The translations under genes were made by a program, and so were the position numbers. 64,000 nt of DNA from Sphingomonas sp. BK345 (GTDB lineage: Bacteria > Pseudomonadota > Alphaproteobacteria > Sphingomonadales > Sphingomonadaceae): assembly GCF_014193845.1 (NCBI RefSeq), contig NZ_JACHZX010000005.1, positions 124,001 through 188,000 on the forward strand, in the 5' to 3' direction. This document shows, piece after piece, positions 52,072 to 59,467 of this stretch. Within the stretch, counting starts at the first letter, position 1; every line of letters starts with the position of its first letter. Under the pieces are notes generated by a model, which saw only the letters and a list, made by a program, of their open reading frames with translations, had not been told where the DNA came from and did no database searches.

Positions 52072-53192
52072 CCCTCGTGCTCGCGCCGCGCGACGGCGCC
52101 GTCGAGGCGCTCGCGGTGCGACCGTCGTCCGGCGCAGGCGCGCACCTGGGCTACGTCGACCTGTTCCGCGGCTTCAGCATCGTGCAGGTGGTGCTGATCC
52201 ACGCCGGCAACGCGCTGCTGCTGCGCGGCCTGCCGGCGTGGCACGGTGACGCCGCGGCGGTGCAGGCGCTGCTCCACGTCGTCGCGCACGACGCGACGGT
52301 CTATTTCGCGATCATCTCCGGGCTGCTCTACGGCCATATCTTCGCGCCCCGCCCGCATCGCCGCTTTCTCGCGCAGCGGCTCTCCGCGGTGGCGCTGCCC
52401 TATGCGGCGGTGACGCTGGTGCTGACGCTGGCCACCAACGCCACCGCGCAGGCCGCGCTGGCCGCGCACGACGCGCCGCTGCTGGCGCGCACACTGGCGA
52501 CCAATCTGGTCACCGGCGCGACCTGGAATACCTTGTGGTACATACCCGTGATCCTGGCGCTGTACCTGGTGAGCCCGGCGCTGCTCGCCGCGCTGCGCGG
52601 GCCGCGCCTGCGCTGGCCCGGCGCGGTGCTGATGCTGGCGCCGCTGCTCGCGTCGCGCACGGGAACCGAGGTGACGCCAGCGATGATCGTCTATTTCGCG
52701 GGCGCCTACGCGATCGGTATCGCGGTGGGGCTCGACCTGGAGGTGCGCCTCGCCTGGCTGCGCCAGCGGGCGGCCTGGCTCGGCCTCGTCGCCGCGGCGG
52801 CGACGATCGGGCTGGTGCTGCTCTACGTGCTCGAGCGCGACGCCTGGCATGGCGTGTCGTTGCGCGAGAGCGCCTTCTATCTCCAGCGCGCGACGATCGC
52901 GCTGCTGCTCTTGCTCTGGGCGCGCGCGCGTGAGGCCGCGCTGCCGTCGGGCGCCCGCGCGGCGAGCGGGTTCGTCGCCGGGGCGGCGTTCGGCATCTAT
53001 TTCGTCCACGGGCCGATCCTGCGGCCGGTGGCGCGGCTGGTCGGGGCGTGGGTGCCAGACGATCAGCCGTGGTGGGCGCTGCTCGCCGCGATCGGCGCTA
53101 CCTTCGCGGCGGGATTGCTGCTGTCGCTAGGATTGGTCCAGCTGCTGCGCACGCTGGTCGGGACGCGCTCGCGGCTGCTGATCGGCGCCTGA
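52068..53192 (+). CDS. Acyltransferase family 3 membrane protein
   Basis: A 374-residue multi-span protein (about ten segments) from the GTG at 52068. The start domain has YVDLFRGFSIVQVVLIHAGN with the catalytic-type His, then YFAIISGLLYGHIFAPRPHRRFLAQRL and NTLWYIPVILALYLVSPALL, the usual OafA/AT3 landmarks. AFGIYFVHGPIL comes late. Likely moves an acetyl or acyl group onto a surface glycan. Coupled to GtrA, which suggests modification of an exported, lipid-linked sugar. Confidence 0.87.
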   Translation: MTLVLAPRDGAVEALAVRPSSGAGAHLGYVDLFRGFSIVQVVLIHAGNALLLRGLPAWHGDAAAVQALLHVVAHDATVYFAIISGLLYGHIFAPRPHRRFLAQRLSAVALPYAAVTLVLTLATNATAQAALAAHDAPLLARTLATNLVTGATWNTLWYIPVILALYLVSPALLAALRGPRLRWPGAVLMLAPLLASRTGTEVTPAMIVYFAGAYAIGIAVGLDLEVRLAWLRQRAAWLGLVAAAATIGLVLLYVLERDAWHGVSLRESAFYLQRATIALLLLLWARAREAALPSGARAASGFVAGAAFGIYFVHGPILRPVARLVGAWVPDDQPWWALLAAIGATFAAGLLLSLGLVQLLRTLVGTRSRLLIGA

Positions 53193-53195
53193 CGC

Positions 53196-53375
53196 CTAGC
53201 GCAGCTTGGCGATCGAGAGGCCGTCCTGCTTGGCACGCTCCTTCACCGACTCCTCGCTGCGCGTCAGCGCCTTGGCGATCGCCTTCAGCGCCATGCCCTT
53301 CTTCGCGAGGGTGTGAAGCTTCTGGAGCTCGTCGGGGCGCCACGGCTGGCGATGTCTCTCGAAGCGGTCGGCCAT
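53196..53375 (-). CDS. 59-residue helix-turn-helix-like small protein
   Basis: The minus strand from the ATG at 53375 reads MADRFERHRQPWRPDELQKL, and later ALKAIAKALTRSEESVKERA, ending SIAKLR. The tryptophan-led helix and the second helix resemble Myb/SANT-like or GcrA-type DNA-binding modules, as in small sphingomonad proteins. The stop lies 4 bases after the end of the convergent acyltransferase gene. No partner gene is evident. Confidence 0.6.
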   Translation of the reverse strand: MADRFERHRQPWRPDELQKLHTLAKKGMALKAIAKALTRSEESVKERAKQDGLSIAKLR

Positions 53376-53415
53376 GGCGCCCTGCTACGCGCTTCGTGCC
53401 GCGCTGGCCAGCGGC

Positions 53416-54738
53416 TCAGCCGCGGGCATAGCTGACGCGCCACACCGTGCCGCCGACGTCGTCCGCAATCAGCAGCCGCCCGCGCGGATCGATCGCGACA
53501 CCGACTGGGCGACCGCGCGCCTTGCCGTCCTTGAGGAAGCCGGTGACGAAGTCGCGCGGCACGCCGATGGGGCGCGCGTCGCGGAAGGCGATGAACGTGA
53601 CCTTGTAGCCGTGCGGCGCGGTGCGATTCCAGCTGCCGTGCTCGCCCACGAAGGCGCCGCCGCGATAGCCCGCCGGGAAGCTCGCCCCGGTGTAGAAAGC
53701 GAGACCGAGCGGCGCAACGTGCGAGCCGAGCGCGTAATCGGGCGCGATCGCGCGCGCGACCAGGTCGGGGCGCTGCGGCTTGACGCGGGGATCGAGGTGC
53801 TGGCCGTAATAGCTGTACGGCCAGCCGTAGAAGGCGCCGGGGCGGACCGAGGTGAGATAATCGGGCACCAGGTTGGGGCCGAGTTCGTCGCGTTCGTTGA
53901 TCACCGCCCACAGGGTGTTGGTGCCGGGATAGAAGGTGAGGCCATTCGGATTGCGCAGCCCGGTGGCGAACGGCCGTGACGCACCGGTGCGCGGGTCGAC
54001 CTCGAAGATCGCGGCGCGGTCCCGCTCGGCGTCGCTGCCGCGCTCCATCGCGTTGCTGTTCGAGCCGACGCCGACGTACAGCCGCGTGCCGTCGGGGCTG
54101 GCGGTGAGGCTCTTCGTCCAGTGATGGTTGATTGTCCCCGCGGGCAGCGGGGTCAGCCGTGTCGCCGGCGCGGTGATCCGCGTCTGCCCCGGCGTGAAGG
54201 GATAGCGCATGATCGCGTCGGTGTCGGCGACATAGAGCTGACCGCCCAGCGCGACCACGCCGAACGGCGCGTTGAGCTTGTCGACCAGTATGGAGCGCGC
54301 GGCTGGCGGGCCATCGCCGGCTGCGCCGCTCAGCAGCGTCAGGCGGTTGCTTGGTGCGGGCGCGTCGCCGCTCTGCGTCTGCGAGTGGGCGCGCGCCATC
54401 ACCCAGTCGCGGATCGGGTCCTTGGGGCGCTGCACCGGCTCCTTGCCCTCGTTGCGCGACTCGATCACCAGCACGTCGCCGTTCGGGAGCGCGACGACGT
54501 TGCGCGGGTTGCTGAGCCCGCTGGCGAGCGGCTCGATGCGGAAGCCGGCGGGGACGGTGGGCGTCTCGCCCTTTTTCCAGCCGACGGTCTCGTAGACCCC
54601 GACGTCCGCGACGAGCTGCTCGTGCGGCGCCGGCAGCACCGGGTTGGCGCCGTACTGACGGTTCTGGTCGATCTGCTGCCCGCTGCCACAGGCGGCAAGC
54701 GGGAGCGCGACGAGCACGAATGTCAGTCGCCGGGTCAT
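53416..54738 (-). CDS. PQQ-type sugar (sorbosone) dehydrogenase, lipoprotein
   Basis: A 440-residue six-bladed propeller of the soluble glucose/sorbosone dehydrogenase family. The lipoprotein signal is TFVLVALPLAACGSG with the lipid cysteine in LAAC. Characteristic parts: GLSNPRNVVALPNGDVLVIE, TINHHWTKSLTASPDGTRLYVGVGSNSN, ATGLRNPNGLTFYPGTNTLW, and GEHGSWNRTAPHGYKV. Several of these carry the conserved His and Arg near the PQQ/Ca site. Periplasmic. Start overlaps the DUF2231 stop (ATGA). Confidence 0.9.
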   Translation of the reverse strand: MTRRLTFVLVALPLAACGSGQQIDQNRQYGANPVLPAPHEQLVADVGVYETVGWKKGETPTVPAGFRIEPLASGLSNPRNVVALPNGDVLVIESRNEGKEPVQRPKDPIRDWVMARAHSQTQSGDAPAPSNRLTLLSGAAGDGPPAARSILVDKLNAPFGVVALGGQLYVADTDAIMRYPFTPGQTRITAPATRLTPLPAGTINHHWTKSLTASPDGTRLYVGVGSNSNAMERGSDAERDRAAIFEVDPRTGASRPFATGLRNPNGLTFYPGTNTLWAVINERDELGPNLVPDYLTSVRPGAFYGWPYSYYGQHLDPRVKPQRPDLVARAIAPDYALGSHVAPLGLAFYTGASFPAGYRGGAFVGEHGSWNRTAPHGYKVTFIAFRDARPIGVPRDFVTGFLKDGKARGRPVGVAIDPRGRLLIADDVGGTVWRVSYARG

Positions 54739-55187
54739 CGCACGTCTCCCGAGTGGCGCCGCGGCACCGCCTGCCAGAACCACCCGGCGGCGAGCGCCAG
54801 CAACACGGCGAGTACCGACAGCGCGAGCCCGGTCGGCACTACCGCGGTCCACCCGTCGCGCGCGTGGATGAAGGAGTTGAGCACCTCGACGATCCAGGCG
54901 GAGAGGAGCAGCGTGAAGTGCAGACCGAGCGCTCCCCGCCGCGCCGCGCCAGCGCGGACCAGTTCGACCAGCAGCAGAGCACCGGCCACACCGCCCGCGA
55001 TCAGCCCGGCGAGCAGCAGCCAGGACGAGAAGTCGAGCCACATCATCTCGGCGCTGCCAGCATAGGCGAGATCGGTGACGAGCGCGGCGATGAACAGCGT
55101 AATCGGCACCGGCAGCAGCACCGGGTAGATCGGCCTCCCCGTGAACGCGAGAGGGGCGAGCGCTGGGCGCCCGGGGCTGGATGCCAT
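54735..55187 (-). CDS. DUF2231 membrane protein
   Basis: A 150-residue protein with four membrane segments; ATG at 55187. PLAFTGRPIYPVLLPVPITLF and VTDLAYAGS near the start are typical of DUF2231. It is paired with the sugar dehydrogenase by a four-base overlap, a frequent arrangement in this family. Probably passes electrons or holds the enzyme near the membrane, though no heme motif is visible. Confidence 0.85.
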   Translation of the reverse strand: MASSPGRPALAPLAFTGRPIYPVLLPVPITLFIAALVTDLAYAGSAEMMWLDFSSWLLLAGLIAGGVAGALLLVELVRAGAARRGALGLHFTLLLSAWIVEVLNSFIHARDGWTAVVPTGLALSVLAVLLALAAGWFWQAVPRRHSGDVR

Positions 55188-55338
55188 CGTGTCAGGTCCT
55201 TCCGGTCCGAGTGGCGCGAGTACGAGCGGGCGACGGGCGCAGTTCCGCGCGCGGCGGGACGAAGACATCGATCGAGATCAAGCGCCGTACGGTGCCGGTG
55301 ATCTCTCCGCTGGCACTCCCCTCGATCCGCCGCCTCCG

Positions 55339-55489
55339 CTTCTTCCGTCATCCCCGCCCTTCCTCTTCTGTCATCCCCGTCCTTCCTCTTCCGTCATCCC
55401 CGCGCAGGCGGGGATCGAGACGCGCTGTCGTGGCGCTTCTTGCCCCAGCATCCGCGTATCTGGATCCCCGCCTTCGCGGAATGACGAGA
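55339..55489. repeat. 23-base tandem repeat plus paired inverted repeat (family A)
   Basis: The unit cttcctcttccgtcatcccc occurs three times in tandem with a 23-base period, the gtcatccccg core starting at 55347, 55370 and 55393. The third copy flows into the family A arm at 55391-55420, whose partner is at 55459-55489. This lies in the 465-base gap between the DUF2231 and GST genes; the rest of the gap has no recognisable gene. Confidence 0.8.
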
Positions 55490-55652
55490 GGAGCGGTGGC
55501 ACGACCGGCCCCGGCCGTTTTGACACCTCCCATAGCTCTCCCCGCTCGCCGGTTCACACCAGCCTGCCGACCCACACCCTGCTGCCACCACGCTGGCAGC
55601 AGGCCCGGCGTACACCGTCTCCACCGGCCGCCTTGGCCCCAGGAGACCTCCC

Positions 55653-56240
55653 ATGCTGACACTGTTCCACGCCCCGCGCTCGCGCTCGACCCGGATCATC
55701 TGGCTGCTCGAGGAGCTCGGCGTGCCGTACCAGCTCCGCTACGTCACGATCCGCTACCGCGACGGCAGCGGCGCAGGACCTGACGCCGCCAACCCGCACC
55801 CCGACAGGAAGGTGCCCGCGCTGCTCGACGACGAGGTGCTCGTCACCGAGTCCGCCGCGGTGGCAAACTACCTCGCCGATCAGGCGGACGGTGCCGGGCT
55901 CGCGCCCTGGATCGGCGACCACGACCGCGGCCGCTATCTCACCTGGCTCAGCTGGATCGAGGGCGAGTTCGGCCCGGCGATCGGCGCTCGCCTCGGCGCT
56001 GCCGAGGGTGAGATCCCGCCGGCCTTCGCCGCCGCGCTGGCGCGGGTCGAGCGTGCGCTGGCGGACGGGCCGTGGCTGCTCGGCGAGCGCTTCAGCGCGG
56101 CCGACGTGATGATGGGCGGCACGCTCGGCTGGGCGCATCAGCTGATGCCGCAGCAAGGCCCGGTGCCCGCCTATCTCGCGCGGCTCACCCAACGTCCCGC
56201 CTTCCAGCGCGCCATGGCACGCGACGCGGTGCCGGCGTGA
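55653..56240 (+). CDS. Glutathione S-transferase family protein
   Basis: A 195-residue cytosolic GST. Thioredoxin-like N-domain: MLTLFHAPRSRSTRIIWLLEELG with the Ser-Arg active-site pair, then NPHPDRKVPALLDDE with cis-Pro and VTESAAVANYL for the glutathione carboxylate. The helical C-domain holds LGERFSAADVMMGGTLGW, the usual N-capping box. ATG follows AGGAGACC. Substrate unknown. Confidence 0.92.
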   Translation: MLTLFHAPRSRSTRIIWLLEELGVPYQLRYVTIRYRDGSGAGPDAANPHPDRKVPALLDDEVLVTESAAVANYLADQADGAGLAPWIGDHDRGRYLTWLSWIEGEFGPAIGARLGAAEGEIPPAFAAALARVERALADGPWLLGERFSAADVMMGGTLGWAHQLMPQQGPVPAYLARLTQRPAFQRAMARDAVPA

Positions 56241-56356
56241 CCGCGCGCGACCTGCGCTGGGGGGCGGCAGGCTTGCTCGCCACCTCGCTGCTCATCCTGG
56301 CGAGCGCCGCGCCGCCGCTGCTCGCGACGCTCGCCTCGCCGCTCGCGCGGCTCTAG
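56237..56356 (+). CDS. 39-residue putative membrane peptide
   Basis: The GTG at 56237 overlaps the GST stop (GTGA) and reads VTARDLRWGAAGLLATSLLI, a Leu/Ala/Pro-rich span to the TAG at 56354. One hydrophobic segment. Ten bases before the WYL regulator. Small and only moderately supported, by the overlap alone. Confidence 0.35.
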   Translation: MTARDLRWGAAGLLATSLLILASAAPPLLATLASPLARL

Positions 56357-56365
56357 GATCGGCCG

Positions 56366-57067
56366 ATGCGTCGCGCCGACCGCCTGTTCGAGATCGTCCA
56401 GCTGCTCCGCCGCGCGCCCGGCCCATTGACCGCCGACGCGATCGCGGCCGAACTCGAGACCAGTCGGCGCTCGGTCTATCGCGACGTCGCCGCGCTGGTG
56501 GCGCAGCGCGTCCCGATCCGCGGCGAGGCGGGGATCGGCTACGTGCTGGAGCGCGGCTTCGACATGCCGCCGCTGATGCTCACCTCGGACGAGGTCGAGG
56601 CCGTCGTGCTCGGCGCACAATGGGTGCTGGTGCACGCCGACGAGGGGCTGGCGCGCGCCGCGGCCGACGTGCTCGCCAAGGTGGCGGCGGTGATCCCGGA
56701 GCGGCTGCGCGCGGCGATCGACGAGCCCGCGGTGATCACCCCGCCGTCGTGGAGCGAGCGCGCCGACGCGGGGATCGACGTCGCGCGTCTGCGTGCCTGG
56801 AGCCTGCAGGGGCGCAAGCTGCGGATCGGCTATGCGGACGCCGCGGGCGAGCCGAGCGAGCGGACGGTGTGGCCGTTCCTGGTCGGCTATATGGACGGCA
56901 AGCGCATGCTGATCGCCTGGTGCGAGCTGCGCGGCGATTTCCGCATGTTCCGCACCGACCGGCTCGCGAGCGTCACCTTCCTCGACGAGCGCTACCCCGA
57001 GCGGCGCGCGGTGCTGCGGCGGCGCTGGCTCGCGATGATGGCGGCGCGACGCGAGGCAGCCGAGTGA
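56366..57067 (+). CDS. YafY-type HTH/WYL transcriptional regulator
   Basis: A 233-residue regulator. An N-terminal winged HTH (MRRADRLFEIVQLLRRA, LTADAIAAELETSRRSVYRDV) is followed by a linker. The WYL domain (KLRIGYADAAGEPSERTVWPFLVGYMDGKRMLIAWCELRGDFRMFRTDRL) holds the sugar/nucleotide-sensing core. The short C-terminal extension lacks a WCX domain. Probably controls the GST gene upstream, as in other proteobacteria; that is inference from order. Confidence 0.9.
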   Translation: MRRADRLFEIVQLLRRAPGPLTADAIAAELETSRRSVYRDVAALVAQRVPIRGEAGIGYVLERGFDMPPLMLTSDEVEAVVLGAQWVLVHADEGLARAAADVLAKVAAVIPERLRAAIDEPAVITPPSWSERADAGIDVARLRAWSLQGRKLRIGYADAAGEPSERTVWPFLVGYMDGKRMLIAWCELRGDFRMFRTDRLASVTFLDERYPERRAVLRRRWLAMMAARREAAE

Positions 57068-57071
57068 GCGC

Positions 57072-57764
57072 TCAGGCTGACGCCGACAGCCAGCGGGTGA
57101 GCACCGCCTCGGACGCGTCGCGCAGCACGGCGTCGTGGCGCGCGGCGTCGCGCGCGAGCGCGGCGGGGTCGATCCGCTCGGCGCGCAGCTCGGCGGCGTG
57201 GCCCTCCAGCCAGCGCTCGATTCGGTCCGCCTCGAGGTGGAACTGCAAGGCGAGCGCGTGGCGACCGACCGCGAACGCCTGTCGGCGGTAGAGGTCGGTC
57301 GAGGCGAGCAGCGTCGCGCCCGCCGGAAGGTCGAAGGTGTCGCCGTGCCAGTGCAGGACCGGCTGGCCCGCGGGCAGCGCGGCGAGCGGTGAGGCCGCCC
57401 CCTCCGCGGTGAGCGTCACCGGCGCGTAGCCGATCTCCTTGACCGACCCGGGGTAGACGCGCGCGCCGAGCGCCGCGGCGATCAGTTGCGCGCCGAGGCA
57501 CAGCCCCAGCGTCGGCCGCCCCGCCGCCAGCCGGGCGCGCAGCAGCGCCAGTTCCTCGGCGAGGAAGGGGTGCTCCGCCGTCTCGTAGACGCCCATCGGG
57601 CCGCCGAGGACGACGAGCAGGTCGGGCGCGAGCGGGTCGACCGCTGCGACGCCATCCGCCGCCTCGACGTAGCGGATCGCAAAGCCGGCGGTGCGCAGCG
57701 GCGCGTCGAGATGACCGAGGTCCTCGAAGGCGACATGACGGATCGCGACGGCGGTGAGCGGCAC
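57072..57764 (-). CDS. Class I glutamine amidotransferase (GMP synthase-like)
   Basis: A 230-residue single-domain amidotransferase. The start is the GTG at 57764, with GGAGG upstream. Catalytic Cys in GLCLGAQLIA, His in ALQFHLEADRIE, with VVLGGPMGVYE forming the oxyanion part. Such stand-alone proteins are annotated as GMP synthase-like; the acceptor is unknown. Convergent with the WYL regulator, stops four bases apart. Confidence 0.88.
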   Translation of the reverse strand: MPLTAVAIRHVAFEDLGHLDAPLRTAGFAIRYVEAADGVAAVDPLAPDLLVVLGGPMGVYETAEHPFLAEELALLRARLAAGRPTLGLCLGAQLIAAALGARVYPGSVKEIGYAPVTLTAEGAASPLAALPAGQPVLHWHGDTFDLPAGATLLASTDLYRRQAFAVGRHALALQFHLEADRIERWLEGHAAELRAERIDPAALARDAARHDAVLRDASEAVLTRWLSASA

Positions 57765-57974
57765 GGGAGTCCTCCGCGTAGGTGACCGGCGCGGCGACGA
57801 TTCGCCGCGTCCTCTCGTCCTGCTCTTAGCCCAGCCGCGTCCGCGCGCCACGATGACGCGCCGCCGCGCCCGATCGAGTGCCGCGTCGCCGCGAAAGATG
57901 CCGCGCGCTTTCCGAAACTTGGTATAGGTTAGCACGGCGCTCGCGCCGCATCGGAGAGGTAGGGAGAAGCCCTT

Positions 57975-58481
57975 ATGTCGCTCATCGTCAACGGGGAGGC
58001 GGTGGCGCCGCCGTCCGACCCGCGAGTCTCGCTGCTCGATCACCTGCGCGAGGCGCTGCATCTCACCGGCACCAAGAAGGGCTGCAACCAGGGCGCGTGC
58101 GGCGCCTGCACGGTGCTGGTGGACGGCGAGCGGATCCTCTCCTGCCTCGCGCTGGCAGTGCAGTACGAGGGCCGCTCGGTCACCACGATCGAGGGGCTGG
58201 CGGGCGAGGACGGGCTCCACCCGCTGCAACAGGCGTTCATCGAGCATGACGGCTTCCAGTGCGGCTATTGTACGCCCGGCCAGATCTGCTCGGCGATCGG
58301 CATGGCGGCCGAGGCGGGTCGCGGCGTGCCGAGCCACGTCAGCGCCGACCTCGGTGCGCCGGTGGCGCTCACCCGGGAGGAGGTGCAGGAACGGATGAGC
58401 GGTAACCTGTGCCGCTGCGGCGCGCACAACGGGATCGTCGACGCGATCCGCGCCACCGTCGCCGCGGAGTGGGCGGCATGA
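57975..58481 (+). CDS. Molybdenum hydroxylase 2Fe-2S subunit (PaoA-like)
   Basis: A 168-residue iron-sulfur subunit of the xanthine oxidase family. The plant-type cluster cysteines are in GCNQGACGACTVLVDG and SCLAL; the second cluster is in CGYCTPGQI and LCRCGAH. Unlike E. coli PaoA, it has no Tat signal, so the complex should be cytoplasmic. GGGAGAAG precedes the ATG. First gene of a three-gene operon. The 210-base gap upstream is shared with the divergent amidotransferase gene. Confidence 0.94.
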   Translation: MSLIVNGEAVAPPSDPRVSLLDHLREALHLTGTKKGCNQGACGACTVLVDGERILSCLALAVQYEGRSVTTIEGLAGEDGLHPLQQAFIEHDGFQCGYCTPGQICSAIGMAAEAGRGVPSHVSADLGAPVALTREEVQERMSGNLCRCGAHNGIVDAIRATVAAEWAA

Positions 58482-59467
58482 CCCCCTTCACCTACGCCCG
58501 CGCGGGCGACGCCGACGAGGCGCTGCGGCTCGGCGCGGCGAGCGCCACCGCCTATCTCGGCGGCGGCACCAATCTGGTCGACCTGATGCGCGAGACGGTG
58601 GCCCGGCCCGAGGCGCTGGTCGACGTCACCGGCCTCTCCGCCGCGATCGAGGAGACCGACGGCGGCGGGCTGCGCATCGGCGCGGCCGCGCGCAACACCG
58701 CGCTGGCGGAGCATCGCGCGGTGCGCGAACGCTATCCGATGCTGTCGCGCGCGGTCCTGGCGGGCGCCTCGGCGCAGATCCGCAACATGGCGACGGTCGG
58801 CGGCAACCTGCTCCAGCGCACGCGCTGCACCTATTTCTACGACACCGACGGGTCGCGCTGCAACAAGCGCTCGCCGGGCGCGGGCTGCGACGCGCGCGAG
58901 GGCTTCAACCGCATCCACGCGGTGCTCGGCGCGTCCGAGGCGTGCGTCGCGACCCATCCGAGCGACATGTGCGTCGCGCTGGTCGCGCTCGACGCGCAGG
59001 TGCATGTCGCCGGCGCGGGCGGCGAGCGGACGGTGCCGATCGCCGAGTTCCACCGCCTGCCGGGCGACTCGCCCGACCGTGACACGATCTTGGCGCCGGG
59101 CGAGCTGATCACCGCGATCGAGCTGCCCGCGCTGCCGCTGGCGGCGCGCTCGACCTATCGCAAGGTGCGCGACCGCGCGAGCTACGCCTTCGCGCTGATC
59201 TCGGTGGCGGCGGCGATCGAGCTCGACGGCGACCGCGTCGGCGACGTGCGCGTCGCGTTCGGCGGGGTGGCGCACAAGCCGTGGCGCGCGCTCAAGGTGG
59301 AGGCCGCACTGCGCGGCGGCCCGGCGACGCCCGAGGCGTTCCACGCCGCTGCCGCGCTGGAGTTCGCCGACGCCGCGCCGCTGCGGCACAATGCGTTCAA
59401 GCCGGCGCTGGCGGGGCGGACGCTCGCCGCGGTGCTGGGCGAGCTGGTCAAGGGAGAGGCGGCATGA
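58478..59467 (+). CDS. Molybdenum hydroxylase FAD subunit (PaoB-like)
   Basis: A 329-residue FAD-binding subunit. FAD motifs: AYLGGGTNLVDLMR and IRNMATVGGNLLQRTRC. The insert CTYFYDTDGSRCN plus later Cys in AGCDAREGF and EACVATHPSDMC gives cysteines able to hold an extra 4Fe-4S cluster, as known for PaoB-type subunits. ATG overlaps the PaoA-like stop (ATGA). Confidence 0.93.
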   Translation: MTPFTYARAGDADEALRLGAASATAYLGGGTNLVDLMRETVARPEALVDVTGLSAAIEETDGGGLRIGAAARNTALAEHRAVRERYPMLSRAVLAGASAQIRNMATVGGNLLQRTRCTYFYDTDGSRCNKRSPGAGCDAREGFNRIHAVLGASEACVATHPSDMCVALVALDAQVHVAGAGGERTVPIAEFHRLPGDSPDRDTILAPGELITAIELPALPLAARSTYRKVRDRASYAFALISVAAAIELDGDRVGDVRVAFGGVAHKPWRALKVEAALRGGPATPEAFHAAAALEFADAAPLRHNAFKPALAGRTLAAVLGELVKGEAA

